Assembly (NCBI GenBank): GCA_012931725.1 | Contig: CM022947.1 | Coordinates: 27,740,220-27,804,219 of the forward strand | Direction of reading: 5' to 3' | Length of the DNA stretch: 64,000 nt | Source: Litsea cubeba | Lineage: Eukaryota; Streptophyta; Magnoliopsida; Laurales; Lauraceae | In this document: positions 10,306-20,410 of the stretch, piece after piece | Layout of the letters: every line of letters begins with the position of its first letter | Numbering within the stretch: position 1 is the first letter of the stretch | Translations under genes and position numbers: made by a program | Notes under the pieces: generated by a model | Database searches by the model: none | Told to the model about the DNA's origin: nothing | Seen by the model: only the letters and a program-made list of their open reading frames with translations

Positions 10306-13300
10306 TCAACCAAAAATGGTCTCCAGCCAAGATTTTAGCTCCTCAAGCAAACTTTTGGCCTCAGCCGTCAGGGATTCCAAGGCACGCTTCTTCAGGAACT
10401 TGCCATGAGATGCTGGAGAATGCTGCAATCCTTCTTTCACACCGAGAAGCTTATCCCGAGCAGTTTGCCATTGTTTGTTCTCTTGAAACTTCCTTTCAAG
10501 AACTCGATCGGCATCTGCAACCCGGTGAATCAGAGCACTCTCCCTGTCGCGAGCCTCTGTTATTGCAGCCCACTTGGCAGCGACTTGTGTCTGCAGATGC
10601 TCAAGACGTTTCATGGCCTCATCGACCTCCCTATCAAGGATGTTAAGGTCATGTGTCAGCCGAATGATGGCTAGCTCTTCTAAGTTCTTCTCTCGGACTA
10701 TCTGCTTCCTGCTTTGTGTAGCCTCATCCAGGTTAGACTTAGCCTTATCAGCAGGGTCCAGGAACATCTCCTTGAAGAACTGATCGTCAGGAAAACCCAT
10801 GGTCTCAAACCACTTGTCACCCAGTCCAATGATCATATCAACGATCGCCCTGGCACCTGTGACATCAAGACCAATCTCTTCGGCATCACCGAGGATCTCT
10901 TGCACATGCTGGATCATGCCAAATCCGGCATCCAAGTGTCCAGCAAGGAGAATCTCAATCCAAGAGCTTAGAACCCGCACCACCACCTTCTTCACAAAAA
11001 GAAGAGATGGCCCAGCTGAAGATTCACCCCGCTCCGTCGGTCGACTACCCATGTCATCCCCCGTTGGAAGAGGAACAAAAGAACTCTTTCCAGTCGGAGC
11101 TGCTGAAGAAGGAATCTCAGCAAGAGGTATCTCCTCAACATTGTCAGAACTGGTCCCAGGAGCCTCCACCTCTGGATCGACCTCTGGCATCCCTTGGTCT
11201 GGTTCCGAAGGAAGCAACGGACTCTCCTCTGTCACCACGAAACCTGCCAAAGGAACACATAAAGGTATGAATATGATCCTGTTCTCCGGAGGCTCGTCAG
11301 CATACACTAGCACATCTTCATTGATAGTAAGAGGGACTTCTATGTCAGGAGAGTCCTCATATTGCCCCTTGCTGCGATGATGACTCCTCTTCCTCTTACT
11401 CCTGCGAGCTCGCTTCTTAGAGGAACCTGCCCCGCTGTCAGAGTCAGGTTTTCCACTTGACCCCTCACTGGATGGTCTACTCTTGCCAGTAGACTCCACA
11501 GAAGCTTGCCTCTATGCCGCTTGCATCCAAGCATCAAGTTCGGCTTCCTCCTATTCTAGCTGCTCTAAAGCCTCATCAGGTAATTCTCGAACAGCTTCAG
11601 AACCAATGACGCCCTGGTCACTGAGAAAGCCGATCTCGTGCTTATCTCCCGAAAGGAAGGCCAAACTTCCTCTCGCCGGACGCCATCCGACTTTCCGAGG
11701 CCCTTTCCAGATGCCAGCTTCACATCAAGCTCCTTCTTGGAAAGCCCCCGATATGCCGAAAAGCTCTCTGCGAACCACTTCGCAAAGCCGGCAGTCCAGG
11801 AAGTCGACAACACAGGATAAAAGATCATGGCTGTAGTGTCTTCAGCACTATAGAAAGCCATGCATTTCTCCCGTCCTGTAAAGCTCCAAAGCGTTTCTCC
11901 ATGCTTGAAGGCGCTCCAACAACGCCTTGAGAAAAGCCTAATTGTAGAGCAAACTGAGAAGGTACATACAGCTGGATGTCGACGAAAAGATGTCTGCGGT
12001 ACACCATTGTGCCGACACGTATGCTGAAAAGCCACTCTTTCTCTGCGTTTGTCAAGGAGTAATGCCTTCCCGACCCCGCCCTGGTAGAGTCTCTGGAGGC
12101 ACCAAAATCAAAAGCCTTCTTCCGCAACTCCAGAGAAAGCTTCACTGAAGATTGCCCCATCTCGACGTCCCTGAACCGTCGGATCCTAATGCGGGCAAAC
12201 AAAAGTGATTCGGACACGGCTTTGCCCTTAGCCAGTCGAATCATCAGAGAATCATCATCCTGTACAGCACCCAGCCGGTGGAAGCCAGGACAGTGGTATA
12301 CAAACCATGAATAAAAGATGTGGGCTGAAAATACCCTGTTCATGGGAAGCCCAAGCCGAACCAAAAAAGCAGCAGCCTACAGTTTGGTACACAGGTACGA
12401 GTACAGAGTTGGCACCAAAGCAAGCTGCTCTCCAAACGCCATCTGACAAGCTGGAAAAATACAATGCGGCCTGATATGCGCGCGTTCCATCTCCTCCAGC
12501 AAAAACAGCCTCGCCAAGCCAATAAGTGAGGTAAACAGCGAGATCTCTCCGCAGTGCAATGTCAGGACATATGGCGTTTGTACTCACACAGAAATCTCTC
12601 AACTCTTCTTGCATAGCCAAGATCTTCTTCGAACTTGGATCCTGAGCCCTGACTTCCTGGGTCGCACTATCAAAAGACTCCCTGCTATCAAAAAAGTTGG
12701 GGAACAAAGAGCTAGAACTCTTCCAACTGCTGGATCTAACTTTCAAATCCTCCTTCTCCTTCAAAAAATCATAAAAGGCGACGAGCTGAAAGTACAAAAG
12801 CCTGAACTCCTCAGACTGCTCCTCAAGGACGCTGTCAATCGGCATAAACTCCTCATAGAGTCTGCCAAGGATGGGCAATCCAGTAATGGCGCTCAGCTCC
12901 TTCAAAGAGAAACCAATCTCACCATTCGTCACAACGAAGGTATTGGTTTGTGGAAGGAATGACTCCAACATAGCCATGAAGGCCTCGTCGGAAAAGATCA
13001 CGGTCTCCCTAAAGGCGCGGACCGCATCAAAAATCTCGGCTTCCTTCAAAACGGCGCCACCAATCAGCAGGACGCGATCAGTCCACGACTTCCACTCAGA
13101 GTCAGCACTGAAATGGCCGCGAAGTCGAAAAGGCTTCACCCAATTACTGCCGTCACCGTTGAAAATGCCAAGGCCCACCGGTCTCAAATCGACCGACGGA
13201 TAATCAGAGCCCTAGTAACCGCTGGCTGGCATCAACATGTCCATGTCAGTAGGCGATTTCTCCGCATATCCAGGAGAACCGCCAACAAAAACCCCGGTCT

Positions 13301-14429
13301 TGATTACATTTGTCCCTCTCACCTAGCTTGGAGGATCTTCCCTCTTAGAGCACGTGGGGGCAAGGCTCATGATCGAGACGGTGCGATCAAATGTCGATCG
13401 GGTAGCAACAGTCTTCTTTTCACCATCTACAGTGAAAGAGAACTGAAAACATCTCCTCTGGTATGTCATGTCATCAGGGACGGCATTACCAAAGAAGAAG
13501 GTAGGCTTGGGTAAAACACTCTGATCTTCCATCACCCATGGATGACTACTTACCATGATCTTATAAAAATCCTCTCCCTTGAGAGCGATCAGTCGCTGCC
13601 TCATCTCATCTCTATTGAGGGAGTCGTACTCTTCCAGATTTCTCTCAACATACTGGACCTTCTCCCAGGCCTGCTGAACGGCTGGATTGGAAGATCTAGC
13701 AGATCGACGAGGTACGCTTGTAGCAGGCTCTTTACCCTTGTTCATTCTGGAGGAACCACCTGTAAAGGTTGGAAAAGAAAAAGATCAAACATCAAAATGA
13801 CAGAATTTTGCTAAAAAAAATCTGGCGAGATTTTGACATGATGCCGGGGCAATTCCGAAGAAAAGGAACTATCCCAAAAGAAATAGAAAGCTTGAAGATG
13901 GGCTCAACATTGCTGCGAGCTCCGAAACTCCAAACTTTCAAAACCTCAAAATCTCCGCAAAATCAGGAAGGGCTCAACATCGCTGGGAGCTCCAAATTCC
14001 CAAATTTGCAAAAACTTTCAGGTATGCTATCACATCATGCTACAAATTTAATTTACAATAGAATGCATGCATGAACATCTAGGTTTGCCAAAAAAAGGGG
14101 GGGCATTATCATGATGAGCAAAAGAAAAAGGAAGAAAGAAAACTTTCTCAAAAAAAAAAAGAAAGGATAAGCAAAAAAAAAACAGAGAGAAAAAGGGGCT
14201 GGCCCACAGGCCACGTGGCCGTACGGACAGATACGTACGGCCCACAGAAAGAAAAAAAACATGCAAAAAAAAAGAAGAATAAGCAAAAAAAAAACGTGTA
14301 AAAAAAAAAAGCAAACAAATGGAAAAGAAAAAAAAAGAGAATAAAAGAAAAGAAAGAAACAAAAAAAAGAGAAAGAACCTTTTTCCTACAATGGGATTTT
14401 CTTGAAAAAGGGAACTTACTTGAAGCCAT
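10306..14429 (-). pseudogene. antisense PMD-like gene carried by Tat (left copy)
   Basis: The gene runs opposite to the gag-pol orientation of its host element. Exon 1 (14,429-14,420, ATGGCTTCAA) splices to exon 2 at 13,759, which opens the SSGSSR and VPRRSARSSNP region. The middle (about 13,190-11,830) resembles a plant mobile domain: SFLPQTNTFVV, GEIGFSLKELSAI, GLPILG, then IALRRDLAVYLTYWLGEA. A Ser/Arg/Lys-rich stretch follows (11,499-11,370), then a helical C-terminus with long heptad-like coils (about 10,760-10,330) ending LETIFG. Breaks are TAG stops at 13,323 and near 13,212 and at least three frameshifts (near 12,350, 11,880 and 11,560). PMD proteins in plants act in silencing-linked nuclear functions and also occur in transposons. 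The function here is unknown. Confidence 0.8.
13760..14419 (-). other. intron 1 of antisense gene (left copy)
   Basis: The donor is TCAA|GTAAGT and the acceptor TTTACAG|GTGG, with a pyrimidine-rich stretch before the acceptor. Joining leaves the frame open from the ATG into exon 2. The intron is 660 bp and sits at exactly the same codon as intron 1 of the right copy. Confidence 0.8.
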
Positions 14430-14558
14430 GAAGCCATTGATGGAGAATAAGAAGAAAAGCCTTGAAGATCTTGAAGAAGAAGAACTCTTGGTCTTGAAGC
14501 CCTCTTGGAATTGTTGCAAAAGAAAGCAATAAGAGCAAGAGATCCAACCTCCTCCTTT

Positions 14559-14566
14559 CTTTTATA
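14559..14566 (-). promoter_or_regulatory. TATA box of antisense gene (left copy)
   Basis: TATAAAAG lies 130 bp upstream of the ATG. The following 5' UTR (GGTTGGATCTCTTGCTC) is conserved with the right copy. Confidence 0.65.
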
Positions 14567-14599
14567 GAAGAAAGCAAACCAAAGAAGGAAAGAAGAAAG

Positions 14600-15598
14600 A
14601 GGTAAGTGCTACTAATTAGTAACCTTACCAAAAGAAAGAAACTAGAAAGATTCTTTCCCAAAAGAAAGATATCTTGAGGGATTCTCTCCCAAAAAGAAAT
14701 CAATGAGAGATTTTCTCCCAAAAGATAGGATCAATGAAAGATTCTTTCCCAAAAGAAAGATATCTCGAGATATTCTATCCCAAAATAAAGGGAATATGAG
14801 AGATTCTCTCCACGTAAAGATATTCTTAGATATTCTCTATCCAAAGGAGATATTTTTGGATATTCTTTACAAAAATGACACCATATGAGATCTAAGCCAA
14901 TCCAAAAAGCTTAAAGGTCCCATGGGTTAGCCCATATGAGCCAGGTTTGACCACCTAGGCACTAAAAAAAAATGGAAGTCAAAGAGAAATCCCTCTTACC
15001 AAGAGCATACAAAAATGGTCTCATGCCTCTTTTGAGTTGATTGGACCATACAAAAAAGAATTCCAAGCTCCATGAGCTTCCAAAAATCAAACCATCCAGC
15101 CTCATATACCAAATTGAGCCAAAATCTTGAAATTGACATTTCACAAAAACCCAAACCAAATCCTGGTCCCCTAACTTGCCACATACAGCTTGTTAGGTCA
15201 CAAGACCAAAACCAAAAAACTAAAACCGGATCCCCTAACTTGCCACATACAGCATGTTAGGTCACAAGATCAAAACCAAAATTGACCCCCCAACATTCCA
15301 CATACAGCCTGTTGGGTCACATGCTCAAAACCAAACCCAACCCCCTAACCTGCCACATACAGCCTATTAGGTCACAAGGTCAAAACCCAAATCCACATCC
15401 CTGATGTCATCTTCAAAACTTTGCTTCGAGATGGTACGTGATCCCTTTCACTACCATAAAATTCCCCTGGAAGCTTAAAAGGCTACAAATACCAAAAAGA
15501 AAGACTGCTCAAAGACATTTGGTCAAGTCACAAGCTCTCCTTCACAAAATCTCTTCGAGGCACATCGACTACAAAAGTTAAGCAACTCGTCGCTGCAC
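14600..15598. repeat. Tat 3' UTR with two short tandem arrays
   Basis: From 14,640 to 14,880, 30-35 bp units with GAGAGATTCTCTCCCAAAAG recur. From about 15,168 to 15,390, four units of about 60 bp carry CCTAACTTGCCACATACAG and GTTAGGTCACAAG. No gene is visible. The same arrays occur at 40,860-41,510 and 53,740-54,440. Confidence 0.8.
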
Positions 15599-15612
15599 CT
15601 CGAGGGGGCATT
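15599..15612 (+). other. polypurine tract of Tat element
   Basis: CTCGAGGGGGCATT directly precedes the LTR start TGTTGACACC. Its mirror is at 53,533-53,547. Confidence 0.8.
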
Positions 15613-15769
15613 TGTTGACACCAAAAATGTCACTTTGCTTCTTCAAGAGCCAGAAAACTGCATGAAGTCGCAACCTACCATAAATAGGCAATGCTACTTC
15701 CAAAAAATCAAATCTTGTCAGAATCAAACAAAAACTGCAAGATCCTTAAAGACAGCCAAAAGAGGAGTA

Positions 15770-16470
15770 CACAAGAAGTTTCGGGCCATTTCAAAATCAT
15801 TTGGCCTAACTTTGATTCTCCGACAGCTGAAAAGGAGCTCCCGGCGGCAAGAGCATCGGAGACACCAAATCTTCGATCAGAGCCAATGGATGGTCTCAAA
15901 ATCCATCCATAAGGCTACACGTCAAGTTCTGAGCCAAACCGACAACGTTTGACCCTACATCAACCCTCGAACAGCTAAATCAAGCCTCTCGGCGGCGAGA
16001 ACCTCTGAGGCCATCACTCATCAGATAGAGCACATGGATGGCTTCAAAATGCTTACAAAGGGTTACACGTCAAATTTCAGGTCATTTCGACAACATTTGA
16101 CCAGACTTTGACGCTCGGAAGCCAAATCAGGCCTCTTGGCGGCGAAGCTCCCCAGGACCATGGTTTCCAAGACAGAGCCTGTGGATCATCTTAAAATGAC
16201 TCCAATAGGTTCCCTGTCAAATTTCAAGTCAATCGGACATCGGTTGACCGCACATCAAGCCGCGACATCTTCATCGCGACAAAAACAAGTCTACTAGTGA
16301 TAGGTTCCAAATGGCTTCAAAAATAAAACAAAAGCCTATGGTTGGTCTTATTTATTGCTCAAGAGGCTTCACCTTAAATTTCAGGTCATTCCGACATCGT
16401 TTGACCCAGTTTCAGCTTCTGACGAAAAATCGGCAGCTCTGTGCGACGAAGTCTTCGGCTTTCTCGGAAA
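15770..16470 (+). repeat. five ~145-bp tandem repeats in U3
   Basis: Each unit contains a variant of TTTCAGGTCATTTCGACA followed by TTTGACC and a CTCTTGGCGGCGA-like block. Spacing is about 140, 145, 147 and 156 bp. The right LTR also has five units (53,345 down to 52,733), and the piece at 41,521-42,815 has six. Confidence 0.85.
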
Positions 16471-17337
16471 ATTAGAAACTTTGCAAACCAAAATTCAAGG
16501 ATTCTCATCAGGTTTTCTACAGGGAAATCATGCCAATAAATGATAAAAAATGTCAAGGAAAAATACAGAAGAAAAAAGAATAAAAAAATAGCAAAAACGG
16601 ACACAAAACGGGACAAAAGAGGGGAAAACCCCCCCAGGGTCGTCGGCCCCTGCAACCTTGGGGCCCGGGATCGCCGAGAGGGCCCCGGAAACCCCATTTT
16701 TCGCCGTTTTTTCGCGATTGGAAGCGTCCGACCTCTGGTATTTTCCAAAATTCGTACTTTTGAGACACCAAATCCTCTGACATCCGTCAAAATCAAGGGT
16801 CAATCATCAAGAGTATCGAAATCAACATTGATCGCCAACCGGTCAACCAAAAAGGTGTGCTTTCTACCCGACCGATCGAGAAATCGACAGGACAGATGGC
16901 ACCGACCTGCTATTGGCAACTAATACCTGAAGTTTCGTGGTCATCTGATGTCGATCTACATGAAGATCCATCGTTGATCATCGCCAGAAGAATCCCAAAG
17001 GACGTGGCACGGCCCGCGACTCTTCAACTACTCGGCGACCACTTAATGCGATTAATTGACTAGCTTTATTGCAGTCATTAATTCATTTCTTTGGACGGCC
17101 CAATCAGAAGCAAGCATCCGGGAGTTACAAGTCAAGAGATTCATGACATTTAAACCATGAAAATCCTCCCATCATGGCGATTAAAGGCGATTAAATGCCC
17201 TTAATCTCCTCCGGCTAATCAGAAGCCAAGAAAAAAGGAGTTACAAAATAAAGGAATTAAATCCTGTAGCTCATCCCATTATGCGGCTTAATGACAATAA
17301 AAGCCCATAAACCCTCCTAAATGGCTACCAAAAAGCC

Positions 17338-17345
17338 TATAAATA
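17338..17345 (+). promoter_or_regulatory. TATA box of Tat LTR
   Basis: TATAAATA within GCCTATAAATAGGAGAGC is conserved in every Tat LTR copy here (minus strand at 32,568 and 51,754, plus strand at 39,830). It would set the U3/R boundary about 30 bp downstream. Confidence 0.8.
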
Positions 17346-17503
17346 GGAGAGCACTCCAAAGGAATCCAGATCGGAAAAATCACCAGACATCGGAAAAAAC
17401 AAGACAGACCCTAGATCAGAAAAAAGCACAGAAATCCAGAGAAAGAAAGAGAGAAAACTCTGCGGAAGTTCTACACCGACCACCGCTACAAGGTGACAAA
17501 GTC

Positions 17504-17527
17504 CCTTGGGGGGGTACCCCCCCAAGG
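17504..17527. repeat. perfect 24-bp palindrome in R/U5
   Basis: CCTT, seven G, TA, seven C, AAGG. Equivalent but imperfect palindromes lie at about 32,384, 39,996 and 51,598. Confidence 0.9.
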
Positions 17528-18171
17528 TCCTTGCCTTCTCCTTCTGCCTCCAATGGTTTAGACGTGGCTTTTCATCCCGTCTACTTAGTTTTTTATTGGA
17601 TATAGGACCTCCTCTTGATCTTTGTCCTCTAAAAACCTGAGGTTATAGCCAAGCCAAGCAAATCAATAACATCCTCTGTTCTCATCTGCATGGATGATTG
17701 CGAAGTCCACATATGGCTTGCGACCGTTAATCTGAACTAGTCCCCCACAATCTCCTGAGAAGTTAGATCCTCCTTTTCTTGCTTTTCATTGTAGTTTGTA
17801 TTTTTTTTAAAAGAGACAAAAATCACAACTCTTGTCTTTCATTAATGATAAGAATTGTAAATCGGCTATAAACGCCAAAATCGGCTATAAATGCCAAAAA
17901 AATCGCCTTTTACGGCAAATCAAGAAAAATGTCTCTTTTCTTAAAGATATGTGCAATGGAAAACTTGAAAGAAGTTGATTTCCTTTTTACTTGCGAAGGT
18001 CGATCTCCGGATCACCACTTATATTTCCAAGTAAAATAGAAAATCTGGCACACCCACACAAAAAAATATTGATGCAAGCCTCTGCCCCCCGATTACGAAA
18101 GGGTCGTACCCAAACGGACTCCCAAGTCCGCCGACCCCGGTAGAACCAGGCAGAATGGCACCGTTCCATCA

Positions 18172-18195
18172 AGCTGGCACACTCTGGACTATCTT
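18172..18195. other. breakpoint: LTR/PBS start (+) joined to gag (-) with filler
   Basis: After the LTR end come AGCTGGC (PBS context) and about 17 bases matching neither partner (ACACTCTGGACTATCTT). Then comes minus-strand gag, truncated after KLTLPE. Confidence 0.7.
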
Positions 18196-19311
18196 CAGGC
18201 AAGGTGAGCTTGCCGTTCGCCATAAGAACCCCGAAGATTTCATCAACATCTTCATCAAACGGGTATTTCTTCTCTACTCGTTCTTTGAAGGCATCTGAGA
18301 GTTCAGGTTTCTTACCAGCAGCTTTGTTTTTAACTTTCTTTGGCGGCTGAGGAGCTGACTTGGTCTGCACATTGAGGACCTCTTCTTCTTTAGTTTATAG
18401 GTTGCAATGGCGGTTGGCTCTTTTCTTGATGATTTCTGACTGTTGAGGTCTTTAATCACCGTTTCAGCTTCCATGGAAGCTTCTAGGAGTTCTCCCAGGT
18501 TCTTTGATTTGTTGCTGATGATCATGGAATGGATTCTGGCTCTCATGTTGTTTCGGCAGATGTCAACTAGCGACGCTTGTGGAAATACATCAGAGAATTT
18601 GTATGGCATCGCTTTCCACTTGTGAATGAAGTCATATGTTGACTCATTCTCCCCCTGTTTTAGGCTGCACAGTTGAGCCATAGTAGCGGGATAATCCTCA
18701 CCTTTGAAGTGAGTCAGGAAGCGTGTCTCTAGCATGGCCCAATTTTGGATGGAGTCCTCCGGCAGAGTGGAGTACCAATCGAAGGCCGTACCTTTTAGAG
18801 TACTTGCAAAGAGGTGGATCTTGAGTGCATCTTGATCTGGGATAGTTCCCGTCAAGATCTTGAAGTGGATGACGTGCTGTCTGGCTGATCCTTTCCCCGT
18901 ATATGTTTGGAGAATAGGATGCTTGAATTTTGTGGGGAACGGGACCAAGTCCATCCATAAGGGATATGGTGGCTTGATCCCATGCTCTTTGAGTATATCC
19001 TCTTCTTTTGCTTTGGCGAGGATACTGTCTACGCCCTTTTTGGTAAGGGCGCGTAACTCATTTTCTTCTCCATTTACCTCATCGTCTTGATGATTCGAAG
19101 GAGGTTCATTGTTCGCCTGATTTTGGAAGGTGAGGAGAAGGTTTTTCATCAGAATTTCAATCCTCTGCTGGCCTTGTTCCAACTGCTGGATGCGTGTGAT
19201 CGCATTGTCTTGAGGTGGATTGCGGGGTGGTGGCTCTGAATTTGTAGCCAAGACGTTCATCCTTCGAGATTCAAATGAAGAAATAGTCCTGGTGACTGAG
19301 CTGGAGCTCAT
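18195..19311 (-). pseudogene. gag: Tat gag, 3'-truncated
   Basis: The start (MSSSSVTRTISSFESRR) is followed by the same gag domain as at 6,194: PPYPLWMDLVPFP, FDWYSTLPEDSIQNW, MLETRFLTHFKGED and STYDFIHKWKAMP. The frame is open for about 310 codons, better preserved than the left copy. An indel near 18,390 (KKKRSSM instead of KKKEVPNV) shifts the frame. The Lys-rich tail and KYPFDEDVDEIF block then continue to KLTLPE, where the sequence ends at the breakpoint. The knuckle-like region and all of pol are missing. Confidence 0.9.
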
Positions 19312-19317
19312 TCTTTT

Positions 19318-20410
19318 TTATGAAGAGCTTGAGGAAGGATCACTCTGCCGTCCTTTGCTTGAAGGAGCAGGGGATTCTTCTGAATGTCTTCTTGTCCTGT
19401 AGACGCTGTGAGTCACCGGACGTCGGACATGGATTCTTGTTGCTGACTTTTGGCGTCTTCTAGTTTTTCCAACCATATGGACAGCAGCAACTTGGTTGGG
19501 TCTTTTTTTCTCGACCCATTTGGGAGAGACTTGAAGTGTAGGAGACTGGGTCCTTTGCTTCTCTAGTCTCTTTTGTCGATACGACGTGCGGCGGCGTATG
19601 CGACGAGCAATTTGAGCTTCGGTCAGCTCTGGCTGGGCTTTGACAACGAAGGATGTGCTCCCTCGGGCGCAGCAGCCGAGCCTGTCTTCTTTGTAGCTGG
19701 GCAAGGACAGGATGCGAACCCGGTCCTTCGCCTGTTGCAGCGAAGCTTTGAATTTTTGAAGTTCGGCCCCTGTAGAGATGAAGGGTCGAACTGCAGGTTT
19801 GTGGGCCTTAGCAGGTGCTTGCAGAGGCCTTGTTATGCATGACTTGATTTTGGGTTTATAGGAACAAGCCGGCTCATGATGGGATGACTTGGGAGTCAGG
19901 TTGGAGATGCGTCTCTCCTCTTTCATGTAAGCAAGAGGGTAGAACTGGTTCTCCTTGAGTAGGGCCAGGAATGCTGGCTTGGTGGATGTTTGTGACCTTC
20001 TTTGTTTTGGTGAAGGTCTTGGGGACCAAGTCTTGGGATAGACCTGGTCGTTTGCGGGTTCGAGGCTTGCTGGGGTTGCCACGGGCTTCGGGCCTTCTGG
20101 TGCTCGCCTTTGGTGTCACGGTAGTGACACGTTGAGAGGCGAGTTTCTGCTTCTTGGAAGGAGCAGTTTGTTCTTCGGAAAGAGGGAATGGTCCTAGCGT
20201 CCCAAAGACAATAGTCCGGGGAGTCGAGGTCGACCCGGAATTCAGAGAGTTGCCGAGGGAGTTGACGCTTTGGCAGCTCATGGGGCGCTTGTAGGTGCGC
20301 TTAGTTTGCTTCTGTTTAAGCATAAGTTGGTGCTTGTTCTCGTCGATGGTAATGGTTAGTGATGCTGCTATTGTTAGTTTTTTCGAAAATTTTCTGAAAT
20401 AAGACCACAT
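19318..20410 (-). pseudogene. pre-gag ORF of unknown function (second copy)
   Basis: This is homologous to 6,201-7,245. The N-terminal frame (20,410-19,874) and C-terminal frame (20,082-19,318) are offset by one extra base near 20,060. The C-terminal frame is open for over 250 codons, contains a basic RRIRRRTSYRQKRLEKQ stretch and ends in a Ser run at a TAA. It lies in the same frame as the gag ATG six bases later. The ATG used in the left copy is ATA here, so any start would be at 20,410. Function is not recognisable. Confidence 0.65.

Larger units (their letters stand above)
8629..15612 (+). mobile_element. Tat element 3' internal region, plus-oriented
   Basis: This is colinear, as reverse complement, with 60,750 down to 53,533 of the right Tat element: integrase stop, spacer, minisatellites, antisense gene, 3' UTR repeats and polypurine tract. 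Only the last nine codons of pol remain, so nearly all of pol has been deleted or displaced. Confidence 0.9.
15613..18171 (+). mobile_element. complete Tat LTR, plus-oriented (2,559 bp)
   Basis: It starts TGTTGACACC after a polypurine tract and ends GTTCCATCA. U3 holds five ~145-bp repeats, the TATA box is at 17,338, and R/U5 holds a perfect G/C palindrome at 17,504 and GGCTATAAAYGCCA repeats near 17,860. After removal of its solo-LTR insertion, the right-hand 3' LTR is about 2,584 bp, agreeing with this length. The LTR is followed by AGCTGGC, the first bases of the PBS context, which suggests it once served as an internal LTR with a leader downstream. Confidence 0.9.

Noticed and set aside
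9957..10408. Lys-rich and Phe/Trp-rich ORFs over the minisatellite on both strands
   Set aside because: They follow the repeat period and poly-A linkers. The right copy has no equivalent frame.
16386..16923. ORFs on both strands across the Tat U3 region
   Set aside because: They are chance frames in LTR DNA, not maintained at 38,427-39,173 or 52,200-52,740.
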